A stretch of 64,000 nt of DNA from Methylomicrobium agile (GTDB lineage: Bacteria > Pseudomonadota > Gammaproteobacteria > Methylococcales > Methylomonadaceae). The stretch spans positions 2,435,001 through 2,499,000 of the forward strand of contig NZ_JPOJ01000001.1 in assembly GCF_000733855.1 (NCBI RefSeq), in the 5' to 3' direction. The notes beneath the pieces are model-generated. The model had not been told where the DNA came from and ran no database searches. It was given only the letters and a program-made list of their open reading frames with translations. Positions 46,669 to 56,464 of the stretch are shown here, one piece after another. Position 1 is the first letter of the stretch. Each line of letters begins with the position of its first letter. A program made the position numbers and the translations under genes.

Positions 46669-48303
46669 TTAAACGGGTTCGATGGTGCCGGGAATGACCC
46701 GGGCGCCGAAATGTTCTTTGAGCGCCTGAATGTTTTGATCCGCTTCGATCGCCTCGACGGCGGCCTGCTGACGGTCTTCTCTCTGCTTGATCAATTGCTC
46801 GGCCGGCGTTGCGCTGGTCGGTTTTTCGACCAGGATCGTCAATTTGACCGGTGTGCCGCGCAAAGTGCGTAACGCGGTCTGCAGCTTTTCGGTCCGCATC
46901 GGCGATAGCATGGTTTGAAATGCCGGGTCCAGCAATAACGTGCAATTGCGATCGTTGATCGAGTGCAAGGCACATTGCTGCGCCAGCTGTTTGGTGATGC
47001 TTTCGAGCCGCATCGCCGCGATCATTTCCGGCCAATCGTCGCCAGCAGGCAAAGGCTGGGCCGCCGGTGGTGCAGCCGGGTTGTCGCGTGATGGCCTGGC
47101 CGGCTCTTCGGGCGGCGGCGGACTGGCTATGGGTATGGGTATGGGTTTCGGCGCGGGACGGGCCGGTGGTGTCGGTATGGGCTTTACGTCAGGCTGCGGA
47201 TGGGTTTCCGGGGTGCTCGTCAGGGTCGGCCGAAACGCCAGCATGCGCAACAGCGCCATTTCAAAGCCGCCTCTGGGATCGGGGGCGAGATCCAGGTCTT
47301 TCTGGCCGAGCAGGCCGATCTGGTAATAAAGATGCACGTCTTCGGGCTGCAATCTGGCGGCAAGCGACTTGATCAGCTCGCTGTCGAGCCCGGCATCGAT
47401 AGGGATCGGGGCCTGCTGCAGGACAGCGATCGCATGCAGGGCCTGCAGCAGCTGCCGCAGTACGCCGCCGAAATCGGGCGCCAAGTCGGCCAGATCGGCG
47501 ATGACTTTCAATAGGCCGGGCCCGTCCTGAGCGGCCAGCGCGTTCAACAGATCGCCGACCGGCTGCTGCGCGACGACGCCGAGCATTGCGCCGACTTCGT
47601 CGGCGGTCACCTTGCCGTTGCCGTGCACGATGGCCTGGTCGAGCAGGCTCAGGCCGTCGCGCATGCTGCCGTCGGCGGCGCGGGCCAGGAGCTTCAGGGC
47701 AGGCGCTTCGAAGGCGATCGCTTCCTGATTCAGGATGAATTCCATTTGCCCGAAGATCTGCTCCGGGGACAAACGCTTCAGGTTGAACTGCAGGCAGCGC
47801 GACAGCACGGTGACCGGAATCTTGTGCGGGTCGGTCGTGGCGAGTAGAAATTTGACGTGCGGGGGCGGCTCTTCGAGCGTTTTCAGCAATGCGTTGAAGC
47901 TATGCCCGGACAGCATGTGTACTTCGTCGATCAGATAGACCTTGAAGCGGCCCTGGTTCGGCGCATATTGCGCGTTGTCGAGCAGGTCGCGGGTATCTTC
48001 GACCTTGGTGCGCGAGGCCGCATCGACTTCGATCAGGTCCAGAAAACGGCCTTCGTCGACATCACGGCAGACCTGGCAGACGCCGCAGGGGTCATAATCC
48101 TGGAGGTTCTCGCAGTTGATCGCTTTGGCCAGGATGCGGGCCAGCGTGGTTTTGCCGACGCCGCGCGTGCCGGTAAACAGATAGGCGTGATGCAGGCGAT
48201 CATGCTGCAAGGCATTGATCAGCGACTTGACGACATGTTCCTGACCGACGATTTCGGAAAAATTATGCGGGCGCCATTTGCGGGCGAGAACCTGGTAACT
48301 CAT
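46669..48303 (-). CDS. dnaX: DNA polymerase III subunit gamma/tau
   Basis: Clamp-loader ATPase. About 544 residues from the ATG at 48303 (MSYQVLARKWRPHNFSEIVG). AAA+ motifs: FTGTRGVGKTTLARI (Walker A), zinc cysteines in CGVCQVC, DEVHMLSG (Walker B), TTDPHKIPVTVLSRC (sensor 1). A Pro-rich linker (about 375-430) leads to the tau-specific C-terminus. No A-run slippery heptamer was seen in the coding strand, so the gamma form, if made, arises another way. SRP RNA lies directly upstream. Confidence 0.95.
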   Translation of the reverse strand: MSYQVLARKWRPHNFSEIVGQEHVVKSLINALQHDRLHHAYLFTGTRGVGKTTLARILAKAINCENLQDYDPCGVCQVCRDVDEGRFLDLIEVDAASRTKVEDTRDLLDNAQYAPNQGRFKVYLIDEVHMLSGHSFNALLKTLEEPPPHVKFLLATTDPHKIPVTVLSRCLQFNLKRLSPEQIFGQMEFILNQEAIAFEAPALKLLARAADGSMRDGLSLLDQAIVHGNGKVTADEVGAMLGVVAQQPVGDLLNALAAQDGPGLLKVIADLADLAPDFGGVLRQLLQALHAIAVLQQAPIPIDAGLDSELIKSLAARLQPEDVHLYYQIGLLGQKDLDLAPDPRGGFEMALLRMLAFRPTLTSTPETHPQPDVKPIPTPPARPAPKPIPIPIASPPPPEEPARPSRDNPAAPPAAQPLPAGDDWPEMIAAMRLESITKQLAQQCALHSINDRNCTLLLDPAFQTMLSPMRTEKLQTALRTLRGTPVKLTILVEKPTSATPAEQLIKQREDRQQAAVEAIEADQNIQALKEHFGARVIPGTIEPV

Positions 48304-48339
48304 TTCAGGCTCATCAAGGGGTAGAAAGCGGAGTAGGGC

Positions 48340-48449
<110 letters not shown>

Positions 48450-48574
48450 ATAATTAGCCTTGGCGGCTGTGAGTCGGTTATTATCTTTGTATTTGGCCAA
48501 GAATGCAAGTGATCACGAAATATTTTTTGGTGTGCGGCATCGGCGAAGAGCGAATCATGCTAAAGTAAAACATT

Positions 48575-48654
48575 AGTAGGGCGGATGCCGTCAGGCGATC
48601 CGCCGCTGAGCGGCCAGCTTCCGGCGGAACCGCTGGCGCGTTCCGCCTTACGCG
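48575..48654. repeat. Partial, inverted family-A element (copy 11)
   Basis: GTAGGGCGGATGCCGTCAGG then CTTCCGGCGGAACC and GTTCCGCCTTACGCGG: the reverse of the consensus with a shortened middle. This is the only member seen outside 28-34 kb. Confidence 0.7.
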
Positions 48655-48682
48655 GGCTAATTATTTTGAAAAATCGATCGAC

Positions 48683-49963
48683 ATGACTGAAGCAGCAACC
48701 CTTTTTTCCGAAGCAAGACGTGTGATTCCGGGCGGCGTCAATTCGCCGGTACGTTCGTTCAGCGGCGTCGGCGGCACGCCGGTGTTTATCGACCGGGCGC
48801 AGGGCGCCTACATTTACGACAGCGAAGGCAAAGCCTATATCGATTATGTCGGCTCCTGGGGACCGATGGTGCTGGGCCATGCGCATCCCAACGTAATCGC
48901 GGCGGTCAAGGCGGCGGCCGAGAAGGGGCTTAGCTTCGGCGCGCCGATCGAAATCGAGACGCGCATGGCCGAGAAGGTGATTGAGCTGGTGCCTTCGATC
49001 GAACTGGTGCGCATGGTCAGTTCCGGTACCGAGGCGACGATGAGCGCGATCCGTCTGGCCCGGGGCTACACAAGCCGCGACAGGATCGTCAAATTCGAGG
49101 GTTGCTATCATGGCCATTCCGACTCGCTGCTGGTCAAAGCCGGCTCCGGCGCGCTGACCTTCGGCGTGCCGAGTTCGCCGGGCGTGCCGGCGGCGGTCGC
49201 CGAAAACACGATCACGCTGACCTATAACGACAGCGAGAGCGTGGCCGAGTTGTTCGCGCAGATCGGCGAACGGATCGCCTGCGTGATCGTCGAACCGGTG
49301 GCCGGCAACATGAATTGCATTCCGCCCGCGCCCGGCTTTCTCGAAACGCTGCGCAAAGTCTGCGACGACTACGGCAGCGTGCTGATCTTCGACGAAGTGA
49401 TGACCGGCTTCCGGGTCGGCCTGCACGGCGCGCAAGGCGTGTACGGCATCAAGCCGGATCTGACCACGCTCGGCAAGGTGATCGGCGGCGGCATGCCGGT
49501 CGGCGCGTTCGGCGGTAGCCGCGAGATCATGGAATGCCTGGCGCCGGCGGGCCCCGTCTATCAGGCCGGCACCCTGTCCGGCAATCCGGTCGCGATGGCG
49601 GCGGGCCTGGCGACCCTCGGACAGATCGCAAAGCCGGGCTTTTACGAAGACCTCGGCGCCAAGACCGAAAAATTGGCGAACGGTTTGCAGGCGCTGGCGG
49701 ATCGGGCCGGCATCGCGTTCACCACCAATCGCGTCGGCGGGATGTTCGGGCTTTTCTTCACCGCGAAGGACAAAGTGACCTCTTTTGCCGACGTGATGCA
49801 GTGCGATCAGGACCGCTTCAAGCGCTTCTTCCATGGAATGCTCGCCGAAGGCGTGTATCTTGCGCCGTCCGCATTCGAGGCGGGCTTCGTGTCGGCGGCG
49901 CACGGCGAGCGGGAGCTGAACGCCACGTTCGAGAAAGCGGCGCATTGCTTCAAGGCGCTGTAA
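48683..49963 (+). CDS. hemL: Glutamate-1-semialdehyde 2,1-aminomutase
   Basis: PLP enzyme of the C5 pathway making 5-aminolevulinate for tetrapyrroles. 426 residues: [20 protein letters not shown] at the start, [48 protein letters not shown], and the PLP lysine in [17 protein letters not shown]. Full length, with no operon partner visible. Long overlapping frames on both strands come from its high GC content. Confidence 0.96.
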   Translation: MTEAATLFSEARRVIPGGVNSPVRSFSGVGGTPVFIDRAQGAYIYDSEGKAYIDYVGSWGPMVLGHAHPNVIAAVKAAAEKGLSFGAPIEIETRMAEKVIELVPSIELVRMVSSGTEATMSAIRLARGYTSRDRIVKFEGCYHGHSDSLLVKAGSGALTFGVPSSPGVPAAVAENTITLTYNDSESVAELFAQIGERIACVIVEPVAGNMNCIPPAPGFLETLRKVCDDYGSVLIFDEVMTGFRVGLHGAQGVYGIKPDLTTLGKVIGGGMPVGAFGGSREIMECLAPAGPVYQAGTLSGNPVAMAAGLATLGQIAKPGFYEDLGAKTEKLANGLQALADRAGIAFTTNRVGGMFGLFFTAKDKVTSFADVMQCDQDRFKRFFHGMLAEGVYLAPSAFEAGFVSAAHGERELNATFEKAAHCFKAL

Positions 49964-50179
49964 GCGCCTGTCGAGCCGCCGCTGTTTCAAGCCTTTGGCA
50001 CGCGGTTTTTAGAACGGTCGAACGGTTCGGTGTCTGCGGTGCCGGCCAACTTGAGCGAGGGCTTGCTAAAAAAATTATAAATTGTGGTAAAATTCGCGCC
50101 GGTACTTTTATTACCGTTCCATGACCGTTACTGATTTGAAAAAATCAAATAACAAAAAGAAACAGAGGACTCTATAAAT

Positions 50180-50566
50180 ATGAAAATTTTGAAAAAAATC
50201 GCACTTGCTGCTCTGGTCGGCGCTTCCATGGGTGTTTTCTCAACCTCTGCAATGGCGGAAGCTTCCGATGGCAGAATCGTTTATGCGCCAACCGAGGCGA
50301 TTGATCTGACTATTAAGAGAATCGAAGTCGCACTCGCGTCGGCGACAACCGGCGCAGATGCCGAAACCGTTGCCAGCCAGGCCAAGGACGCGCTGGATAT
50401 GAGCAAAGAAATCAATGCGAACGACAAAGTGGATATCGCCCGTTCTCGCGCCAACAATCACTTGAAAGCTGCCCGCAACGCAGCTAAAGCCGGTAATATT
50501 CCGGAAGCCGAGCAGCATTTGAGACAGGGACTGCAAGCTTTCAACGCGCTGAAAGAATTGCTGTAA
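50180..50566 (+). CDS. Small exported helical protein of unknown function
   Basis: 128 residues. Clear Sec signal peptide (KKIALAALVGASMGVFSTSAMA, cut near residue 26), then two or three amphipathic helices rich in Ala, Asn and Lys (TIKRIEVALASATTGADAET, ANNHLKAARNAAKAG, AEQHLRQGLQAFNALKELL). The layout recalls small periplasmic helical-bundle proteins such as SmbP, but the histidines of that family are missing. TTGCTA and TAAAAT upstream (50063 and 50088) are a weak promoter candidate, and AGAGGACTCTATAAAT precedes the ATG. Function not known. Confidence 0.75.
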   Translation: MKILKKIALAALVGASMGVFSTSAMAEASDGRIVYAPTEAIDLTIKRIEVALASATTGADAETVASQAKDALDMSKEINANDKVDIARSRANNHLKAARNAAKAGNIPEAEQHLRQGLQAFNALKELL

Positions 50567-50581
50567 TTTTAGCTTGAAACT

Positions 50582-50614
50582 TATCGGGGGGCATCGTGCT
50601 TCCCGATACTTTTG
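50582..50614. terminator. Hairpin between convergent genes, probable terminator
   Basis: TATCGGGGGGCA and TGCTTCCCGATA form a 12-bp stem (two G-T pairs) around TCG, followed by CTTTTGCCTTTT. It lies between the small exported protein and the convergent emrB. Confidence 0.55.
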
Positions 50615-50654
50615 CCTTTTGCTTTTTCCCATTCTTTCCTCGAAAGCCCTCCCT

Positions 50655-52244
50655 TTAGTGTCCTCCCGCTGCTCCGCCGTCGGCGGAAACCTTGCCGACC
50701 CAGGGCATCAGCAGAAGCGCGATAAAGAATACCAATGCCAGCGTATGAAACATCGTATTCATCGTCAGGACTTCGGCTTCCCGCATCGCCAGCCCGTAAA
50801 GCTGCTTCAGCGCGGCTAATTCGGCATTCGGCAGGGCGCCGCCGGACAGGCGCTGGGTCAAACCGCCAAGCAAGGCCCGGGCCTCGGGCGATGCCGCCGT
50901 GACGTGCTCGCGCAATGCCGCGTAATTCCCCTTGTTCAGCTGGATCATCAGCGTATTCGCGACCGCAAGGCCGATCGCGCCGCCCAGGTTGCGCATCAGG
51001 TTGTAAAGCCCGCTCGCGTTCTTGACTTCTTCCTGAGGCAATGTGCCGAGCGCCAGCGTGTTGATCGGCAGAAAACAGAACATCATCGCAAAGCCGCGCA
51101 ATGCCTGCGGCCAGAAAAATTCCCAGTAGCCGGCTTCGTGCGTCAGATTGCCGTTCAGCCAGCAGCCAAGGCCGAAGAGCAAGAGCCCCAAAGCCAGCAT
51201 CAACCGCGAATCGAGGACTTTCACCAGTGCGCCGGCCGCGAATGCCGAGATGAACTGGAACAGGCCGGTCACCATCACGTACCGGCCGATCTGCAGGCTG
51301 TTCAAGCCCTTGACGCTGGCCAGATAGACCGGCATCAGATAGATGATCGTATAGAGCCCGCAGCCGAGGATGAAGCTGAAGATGCAGCCGACCGCGAAGT
51401 TGCGGTTCCGAAAGGCCCACAGGTCGACGATCGGATGGGCGATCGTCAGTTCGCGGTAAAACATCGCGATTCCCGAGGCGAGCGCCGCCACGGTAAAAAA
51501 TACGATTTCCCGGCTCTCGAACCATTCCTCCTTGACGCCTTCTTCCAGAACGAACTGGACGCTGCCGAGAAATATCACGATATACAGAATCCCGAGAAAA
51601 TCGATCTTGTTCAGCAATGTCCAGTCAGGATCGTCGACCTTCAGGAACAGCCACGTCGACAATGTTACCAATAGGCCGGGCAGCAGGTTGATCAGGAACA
51701 GCGCTTTCCAGGACACCACTTCGGTCAGATAGCCGCCCAGCACCGGTCCCGCGGTCGGAGCCACGGTGACGACCATCCCGACCACGATGCCCATCACCGG
51801 CTGCAGGCGGGGAGGAAACAGTGTGTAGATCATCGCGAACACCGACGGGATCATCGCGCCGCCGAACAGGCCCTGGAAGGCCCGGAAGACGACCATCGAC
51901 GGCAGGTTCCAGGCCAGCGCGCAGCACAGGCTCATCAGGGTGAAGCCGCCGCAGGCCAAGGCAAACAGATAGCGGGTCGACAGCGCCCGGCCGAGCCAGC
52001 CGGACAGCGGAATGACCACCACCTCCGCCACTAGGTAGGCGGTCTGCACCCAGGTGATCTCTTCGCGCGTCGCGGACAGGCCGGCCTGGATTTGTTCGAG
52101 CGAACTCGCGACGATCTGGATGTCCAGCACTGCCATGAAAATGCCGAACACCATCCCGGTGAAGCCGAGCCATTGTTCGGAACTGACGCCGCCGGGGCTC
52201 TTCCGGATTTCCGGCGCCGGAGCGGCTTCGAGTACGGCCGCCAT
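50655..52244 (-). CDS. emrB: DHA2-family MFS multidrug efflux transporter (EmrB-like)
   Basis: Inner-membrane drug:proton antiporter with about 14 membrane spans. 529 residues. Motifs: LDIQIVASSLEQIQAGLSAT at helix 1, WVQTAYLVAEVVVIPLSGWL (motif D1/A), RAFQGLFGGAMIPSVF (motif B) and GPVLGGYLTEVVSWKALF (motif C, antiporter signature). It starts two bases after emrA ends, so the pair is coupled. The outer-membrane factor encoded divergently at 53957 may complete the tripartite pump. Confidence 0.93.
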   Translation of the reverse strand: MAAVLEAAPAPEIRKSPGGVSSEQWLGFTGMVFGIFMAVLDIQIVASSLEQIQAGLSATREEITWVQTAYLVAEVVVIPLSGWLGRALSTRYLFALACGGFTLMSLCCALAWNLPSMVVFRAFQGLFGGAMIPSVFAMIYTLFPPRLQPVMGIVVGMVVTVAPTAGPVLGGYLTEVVSWKALFLINLLPGLLVTLSTWLFLKVDDPDWTLLNKIDFLGILYIVIFLGSVQFVLEEGVKEEWFESREIVFFTVAALASGIAMFYRELTIAHPIVDLWAFRNRNFAVGCIFSFILGCGLYTIIYLMPVYLASVKGLNSLQIGRYVMVTGLFQFISAFAAGALVKVLDSRLMLALGLLLFGLGCWLNGNLTHEAGYWEFFWPQALRGFAMMFCFLPINTLALGTLPQEEVKNASGLYNLMRNLGGAIGLAVANTLMIQLNKGNYAALREHVTAASPEARALLGGLTQRLSGGALPNAELAALKQLYGLAMREAEVLTMNTMFHTLALVFFIALLLMPWVGKVSADGGAAGGH

Positions 52245-52246
52245 GA

Positions 52247-53272
52247 TCAGCGGACGCGAACCTGAACGACGGCGGACAGCCCCGGCCGAAGTCTGTTCAG
52301 GTCCGCATTCTGTCCGAAACGGATTTTGACCGGCACCCGGCGCACGATTTTGGTAAAATTGCCGGTCGCGTTTTCGGGTGGCAACAGGCTGAATTCGGAG
52401 CCGGACGCCGGCGCGAAACTGTCCACGGTGCCTTCGAAAAGTCGATCGGACAGCGCATCGACCGAGATCGTCGCCGTCTGTCCGGCTTGCATCAGGCCGA
52501 TTTGCGTCTCCTTGAAGTTGGCTTCGACGAACAGTCCGTCGCCCGGAACCAGATAAGCCAGCGCGCTGCCCGGCTGCACCAGTTGCCCGACCTGCACGCT
52601 GCGGTTGCCGACCACGCCGTCGAACGGCGCCGCGATCCGGGTATTGGCCAGATCGATCCGGGCCAGCTCCAGTGCGGCTTCCGCCGCTTTCAGCCGGGCC
52701 CGGCTTTCGCTCAGACGAGCGTCCAGCGAAGACAACCGGCTTTCCGCGCCTTGTCTGGCCGAAACGAATTTGTCGCGCTCGGCCCGGGCCTGTTTATGGG
52801 CCGACTCGGCCGCATCGCGGCTTTGCGCGGAAACGGCGCCTTCTTTGGCCAGATTGCTAAAACGCTTCAGATCTTTGGCCGCTTTTTCGACGTTGGCTTC
52901 GGCCGCGGCGATGTTGGCGCGTTCTTCCAGAATCATCGCTTGCTGGGCCCGTTTGTCCGTTTCCAGCGTTGCGGCGCTGGCCTTTTCCAGCAAAACCTGC
53001 GCTTCGGCCTGAGCGACTCTGGCCCGGAAATCGTGGTCGTCGATCACGACCAGCAGGTCGCCGCGTTTTACCGTCTGGTTGTCTTCGAACAGCACTTCCT
53101 TCACATAGCCGGTCTCTTTCGGGCTGATCAGGCTCATGTGCGATTTCAGGTAGGCATTGTCGGTGCTTTCGAACGGATGGACGGCCCGGAGCCAATAAAA
53201 AGCGCCGGCCGAGGCGAAAAGCAGCAGCATGCCGATCGAGAACGGTGGGGTTTTGTAAAACGGTGCGCGCAT
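52247..53272 (-). CDS. emrA: HlyD/EmrA-family membrane-fusion protein
   Basis: Periplasmic adaptor for the EmrB-like transporter. 341 residues: N-terminal membrane segment (about 12-30), STDNAYLKSHMSLISPKETGYV lipoyl motif, coiled-coil hairpin (about 90-215, QARAERDKFVSARQGAESRL), then DLANTRIAAPFDGVVGNRSV and VEANFKETQIGLMQAGQ. First gene of the minus-strand pair; a palindrome in the 86-base divergent region is a likely TetR operator. Confidence 0.92.
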   Translation of the reverse strand: MRAPFYKTPPFSIGMLLLFASAGAFYWLRAVHPFESTDNAYLKSHMSLISPKETGYVKEVLFEDNQTVKRGDLLVVIDDHDFRARVAQAEAQVLLEKASAATLETDKRAQQAMILEERANIAAAEANVEKAAKDLKRFSNLAKEGAVSAQSRDAAESAHKQARAERDKFVSARQGAESRLSSLDARLSESRARLKAAEAALELARIDLANTRIAAPFDGVVGNRSVQVGQLVQPGSALAYLVPGDGLFVEANFKETQIGLMQAGQTATISVDALSDRLFEGTVDSFAPASGSEFSLLPPENATGNFTKIVRRVPVKIRFGQNADLNRLRPGLSAVVQVRVR

Positions 53273-53285
53273 AAATAAACAATTG

Positions 53286-53303
53286 CTAAACTGAACGGTT
53301 TAG
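53286..53303. promoter_or_regulatory. Putative TetR operator in the divergent emrA/tetR region
   Basis: CTAAAC and GTTTAG, exact complements with a 6-base spacer (TGAACG), are placed 14 bases from the emrA start and 56 from tetR. The position is right for control of both transcripts by the adjacent TetR protein. Confidence 0.55.
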
Positions 53304-53358
53304 TTTATTTTAATCGCGAAATCGATCTCTAAGCAATCAGTTTTTCTTGGCTATCATC

Positions 53359-53967
53359 ATGACTCACGCTCCCAAATCCAAACGACAGAGCATTCTTGCC
53401 GCCGCCCGGCAGGTTTTCCTCGCGCACGGCTACAGCGGCGCCAGCATGGAAGCGATCGCCGAAGCCGCACCGGTTTCGAAGCCGACCCTGTACAGTCATT
53501 TCCGGGGCAAACAGGACCTGTTCGCGGCGGTGATCGCCGAACAGTGCGAAGCCCTGCTCGGGACGCTTGTCCGCTCGCTGGGCGGCAACCGGAATCCGGA
53601 AGAAGGACTCAAAGCGATCGCCCGCGCTTTCGTCGACTTGATCTATGCGCCCGAGTCGCTGCAGTTGTACCGGCTGATCATTTCCGAGCAGCAGCATTTT
53701 CCGGACCTGGGGCTCCTGGTCTACCGCTCGGGGCCCGAGCCGGTTCTGAAGCAATTGGCCGCCTACCTGGCCGAACTGACTGCCCGCGGCGCGCTGAAGA
53801 TTCCCGACGTCGACGGTTCGAGCCGGCTGTTTTTGAGCATGTTGAAGGGCGATGAACATTTTCGCTGCCTGCTCGGCCTTCGGGACGGGTTGAACCAAGT
53901 CGAAAGAGACTCTATGATCAGCGCCGCCGTGGCATTTTTTTTGAAAGGACATGGGTATGAAGCCTAG
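53359..53967 (+). CDS. TetR/AcrR-family transcriptional regulator
   Basis: About 202 residues from the ATG at 53359. The N-terminal helix-turn-helix is typical: SILAAARQVFLAHGYSGASM, EAIAEAAPVSKPTLYSHFRGKQDLF. The ligand domain resembles the AcrR C-terminal class (RLIISEQQHFPDLGLLVY). It heads the plus-strand efflux genes and lies divergent from emrAB; probably it represses both. Its stop overlaps the start of the next gene. Confidence 0.9.
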   Translation: MTHAPKSKRQSILAAARQVFLAHGYSGASMEAIAEAAPVSKPTLYSHFRGKQDLFAAVIAEQCEALLGTLVRSLGGNRNPEEGLKAIARAFVDLIYAPESLQLYRLIISEQQHFPDLGLLVYRSGPEPVLKQLAAYLAELTARGALKIPDVDGSSRLFLSMLKGDEHFRCLLGLRDGLNQVERDSMISAAVAFFLKGHGYEA

Positions 53968-55372
53968 CCTTGCGTGGTGTTTGCTGACTGCCGGAATGGC
54001 CGGGTGCGCGGTCGGGCCCGATTATGAAGAAGCCGCGCCGAGCGTCCCCGACCGTTGGCTGGCCGCCGAAGCGATGCCGCTCGAAGCGGGCGCCAGGATG
54101 ATCGATGCGGAGGCGCTGAAACGCTGGTGGCAAAGTTTCGGCGATGCGGAACTGGACCGGTTGATGGATCAGGCGCTGGCCGGAAACCTCGACGTCAAAA
54201 TCGCGCTGTCCCGTATCGAGCAGGCGCGCGCCGAACGCCGGGGAACGCGTGCGGAACTGTTTCCGAAGGTCGACATCGCGGCGGGCGCGCAGCGCAACGA
54301 GAATCCGTTTCCGGGATTCGCGCCCGGCATCCGCTTCAACCTGTTCGAACTCGGCTTCGACGCGCTGTGGGAAATCGACCTGTTCGGCCGGCAGCGGCGG
54401 CTCCTCGAAGCCGCCACCGCCGACCTGGAAGGCGCGGAGGATCTTTACCGCCAGGCGCAGGTCGCGCTGACCTCCGAAATTGCGCGCACGTATGTCGAAT
54501 TCCGCAGCGTTCAGAACCAGCTCAAAATCACGCGCTCGAACCTCGAATCGCAGCGGCGCACGCTGGGGCTGACCGAACGGCTCGATGCCGAAGGCGTCGG
54601 CACCAAGCACGACGTCGTGCGGGCGAGGGCGCAGACGGCTCAGACCGAAGCGCAGATTCCGGCCCTGGAAGCGCAGCGGGTATCGGCCTTGCGCCGGCTC
54701 GAAGTGCTGGCGGGACAGCGGCCCGGGGCGCTGGACGGCCCACTGAACCCGGAAGGCAAAGTACCGTCGGCCGCGCCGCTCGGGATTCTGGCTGCTCCGG
54801 CGGAAACGCTGCGCCGTCGTCCGGATCTCCGCGCCGCCGAACGCCGCCTCGCGGCCGCGACCGCGATGCAGGGCGCGGCGATCGCGGAGCTGTTTCCGAA
54901 AATTTCGCTGTCGGCCTTTTTGGGGTTTCGCAATACCGACATCGAACAACTGTTCAGGTCGGCGGCGTTTTCCTACGGCACCGCGGCCAATCTGCTGCAG
55001 CCCCTGCTGAACTTCGGCCGCATCCGCGCCGGGATCGACCTGGCCGATGCGAAGCAGAAGGAAGCCTGTCTGGCCTACGAAAAGGCGGTGCTCGAAGCGC
55101 TTCAGGAAACCGAAACCGCGACGAGCCGCTACCTGAAAGAAGAGATCCGCCGCCGGACGCTCGCGCGCTCGGTGGCGGACTTGAAAGAATCGGTGCGCCT
55201 GTCGAACCTGCGTTATCAGGAAGGCGTCATCTCGTTTCTGGACGTGCTGGACGCGCAGCGCGCGCTCTATGCGGCCGAAATCGAGCTGGCCCGTTCCGAA
55301 GCGGAAGCCGCGACCCATTTGATTGCGTTGTATAAAGCGCTGGGCGGCGGCGCGGGCGCGCAATCGGCATAA
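53957..55372 (+). CDS. Outer-membrane factor lipoprotein (NodT/OprM family)
   Basis: TolC-like outer-membrane channel of the RND/ABC efflux class, about 471 residues. A signal peptide with lipobox [20 protein letters not shown] supports a lipoprotein. NodT features: [59 protein letters not shown] and [21 protein letters not shown]. The ATG at 53957 fits the AAAGGAC ribosome-binding site and overlaps tetR by 11 bases. It could serve both the EmrAB and the ABC pump. Confidence 0.9.
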   Translation: MKPSLAWCLLTAGMAGCAVGPDYEEAAPSVPDRWLAAEAMPLEAGARMIDAEALKRWWQSFGDAELDRLMDQALAGNLDVKIALSRIEQARAERRGTRAELFPKVDIAAGAQRNENPFPGFAPGIRFNLFELGFDALWEIDLFGRQRRLLEAATADLEGAEDLYRQAQVALTSEIARTYVEFRSVQNQLKITRSNLESQRRTLGLTERLDAEGVGTKHDVVRARAQTAQTEAQIPALEAQRVSALRRLEVLAGQRPGALDGPLNPEGKVPSAAPLGILAAPAETLRRRPDLRAAERRLAAATAMQGAAIAELFPKISLSAFLGFRNTDIEQLFRSAAFSYGTAANLLQPLLNFGRIRAGIDLADAKQKEACLAYEKAVLEALQETETATSRYLKEEIRRRTLARSVADLKESVRLSNLRYQEGVISFLDVLDAQRALYAAEIELARSEAEAATHLIALYKALGGGAGAQSA

Positions 55373-55393
55373 TCCCTGTTGGCGGAGCGGCTC

Positions 55394-56464
55394 ATGAGGA
55401 TACAGACAAAATCGACATTGACCTGGATTTTCGCCGCTGCCGCCCTGTTGGCCGCGGCGGTTGCCTGGCGGCTGTTGCGGCCGGCCGGGTTGCCCGCGGG
55501 CATCGTTTCGGGCAACGGCCGGATCGAAGCGACCGAGATCGACATCGCGACCAAGACGCCCGGACGCGTCGTCGAAATCCTGGCGCGCGAAGGCGACTTC
55601 GTGAAGGCAGGGAAACTGCTTGCCCGGATGGATACGGATGTGCTGCTGGCTCAAAAGGCCGAAGCGGAAGCCCAGGTTCGGCAGGCCGAAAACGCCTATC
55701 TGAGCGCGAAATCGCTCGTCGTTCAACGCGAGAGCGAACGCCGCGCCGCGCAGGCGGTCGTCGCCCAGCGCCAGGCCGAACTGGAGGCCGCGCGCAAACG
55801 CCTGAAGCGTTCGCAGCGGCTCGTCGGCGAAGGCGCGACGCCGCAGCAGGAAGTCGACGACAACCGCGCCCGGATGTTGGGCGCGGAGGCGGCCGTGCGG
55901 GCCGCCGAAGCCCAGGTTGCCGCCGCGCAGGCCGGGATCGAGGCAGCGAAGTCGCAGGTGGTGGAGTCGCAATCGGTGATCGAGGCCGCCAGGGCGACCG
56001 TCGTGCGCCTGAAGGCCGATATCGACGACCGCGACCTGAGGGCTCCGCGCGACGGCCGAGTCCAATACCGGGTCGCCGAGCCCGGCGAAGTGCTGAACGC
56101 CGGCGGCCGGGTGTTGAACATGGTGGATCTGTCGGACGTTTACATGACTTTCTTTTTGCCTACCGAAGCCGCCGGCAGGGTCGCGCTGGGCAGCGATATT
56201 CGCCTCGTGCTCGACGCGGCACCGAATTATGTGATTCCGGCCAGGGCCAGTTTCGTCGCCAGCGTCGCCCAGTTTACCCCGAAGTCCGTCGAGACCGAGG
56301 TCGAACGGCTGAAGCTGATGTTCCGGGTCCGCGCGGCGATCGATCCCGAGCTGCTGAAAAGGCACCTCGAACAGGTCAAGACCGGTCTGCCCGGGATGGC
56401 CTACGTCAAGATCGATCCCGCCGCCGAGTGGCCGCCCGAGCTCGCCGTCAGGCTGCCGCGATGA
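55394..56464 (+). CDS. HlyD-family adaptor protein (YhiI-like)
   Basis: Periplasmic adaptor for the downstream ABC transporter. About 356 residues from the ATG at 55394. N-terminal membrane segment (about 8-26), then [21 protein letters not shown], a long Ala/Arg/Gln-rich coiled coil (about 85-205), [20 protein letters not shown] and the beta domain with [20 protein letters not shown]. This pairs with RbbA/YhhJ-type genes in many genomes. Its stop overlaps the next start (ATGA). Confidence 0.9.
   Translation: MRIQTKSTLTWIFAAAALLAAAVAWRLLRPAGLPAGIVSGNGRIEATEIDIATKTPGRVVEILAREGDFVKAGKLLARMDTDVLLAQKAEAEAQVRQAENAYLSAKSLVVQRESERRAAQAVVAQRQAELEAARKRLKRSQRLVGEGATPQQEVDDNRARMLGAEAAVRAAEAQVAAAQAGIEAAKSQVVESQSVIEAARATVVRLKADIDDRDLRAPRDGRVQYRVAEPGEVLNAGGRVLNMVDLSDVYMTFFLPTEAAGRVALGSDIRLVLDAAPNYVIPARASFVASVAQFTPKSVETEVERLKLMFRVRAAIDPELLKRHLEQVKTGLPGMAYVKIDPAAEWPPELAVRLPR

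Noticed and set aside
46669-48303. Programmed frameshift site in dnaX
   Set aside because: No A-rich slippery heptamer was found on the coding strand at the expected place.
48560-49990. 476-codon minus-strand frame opposite hemL
   Set aside because: hemL is complete and conserved on the plus strand; the opposite frame has no motif or start signal.
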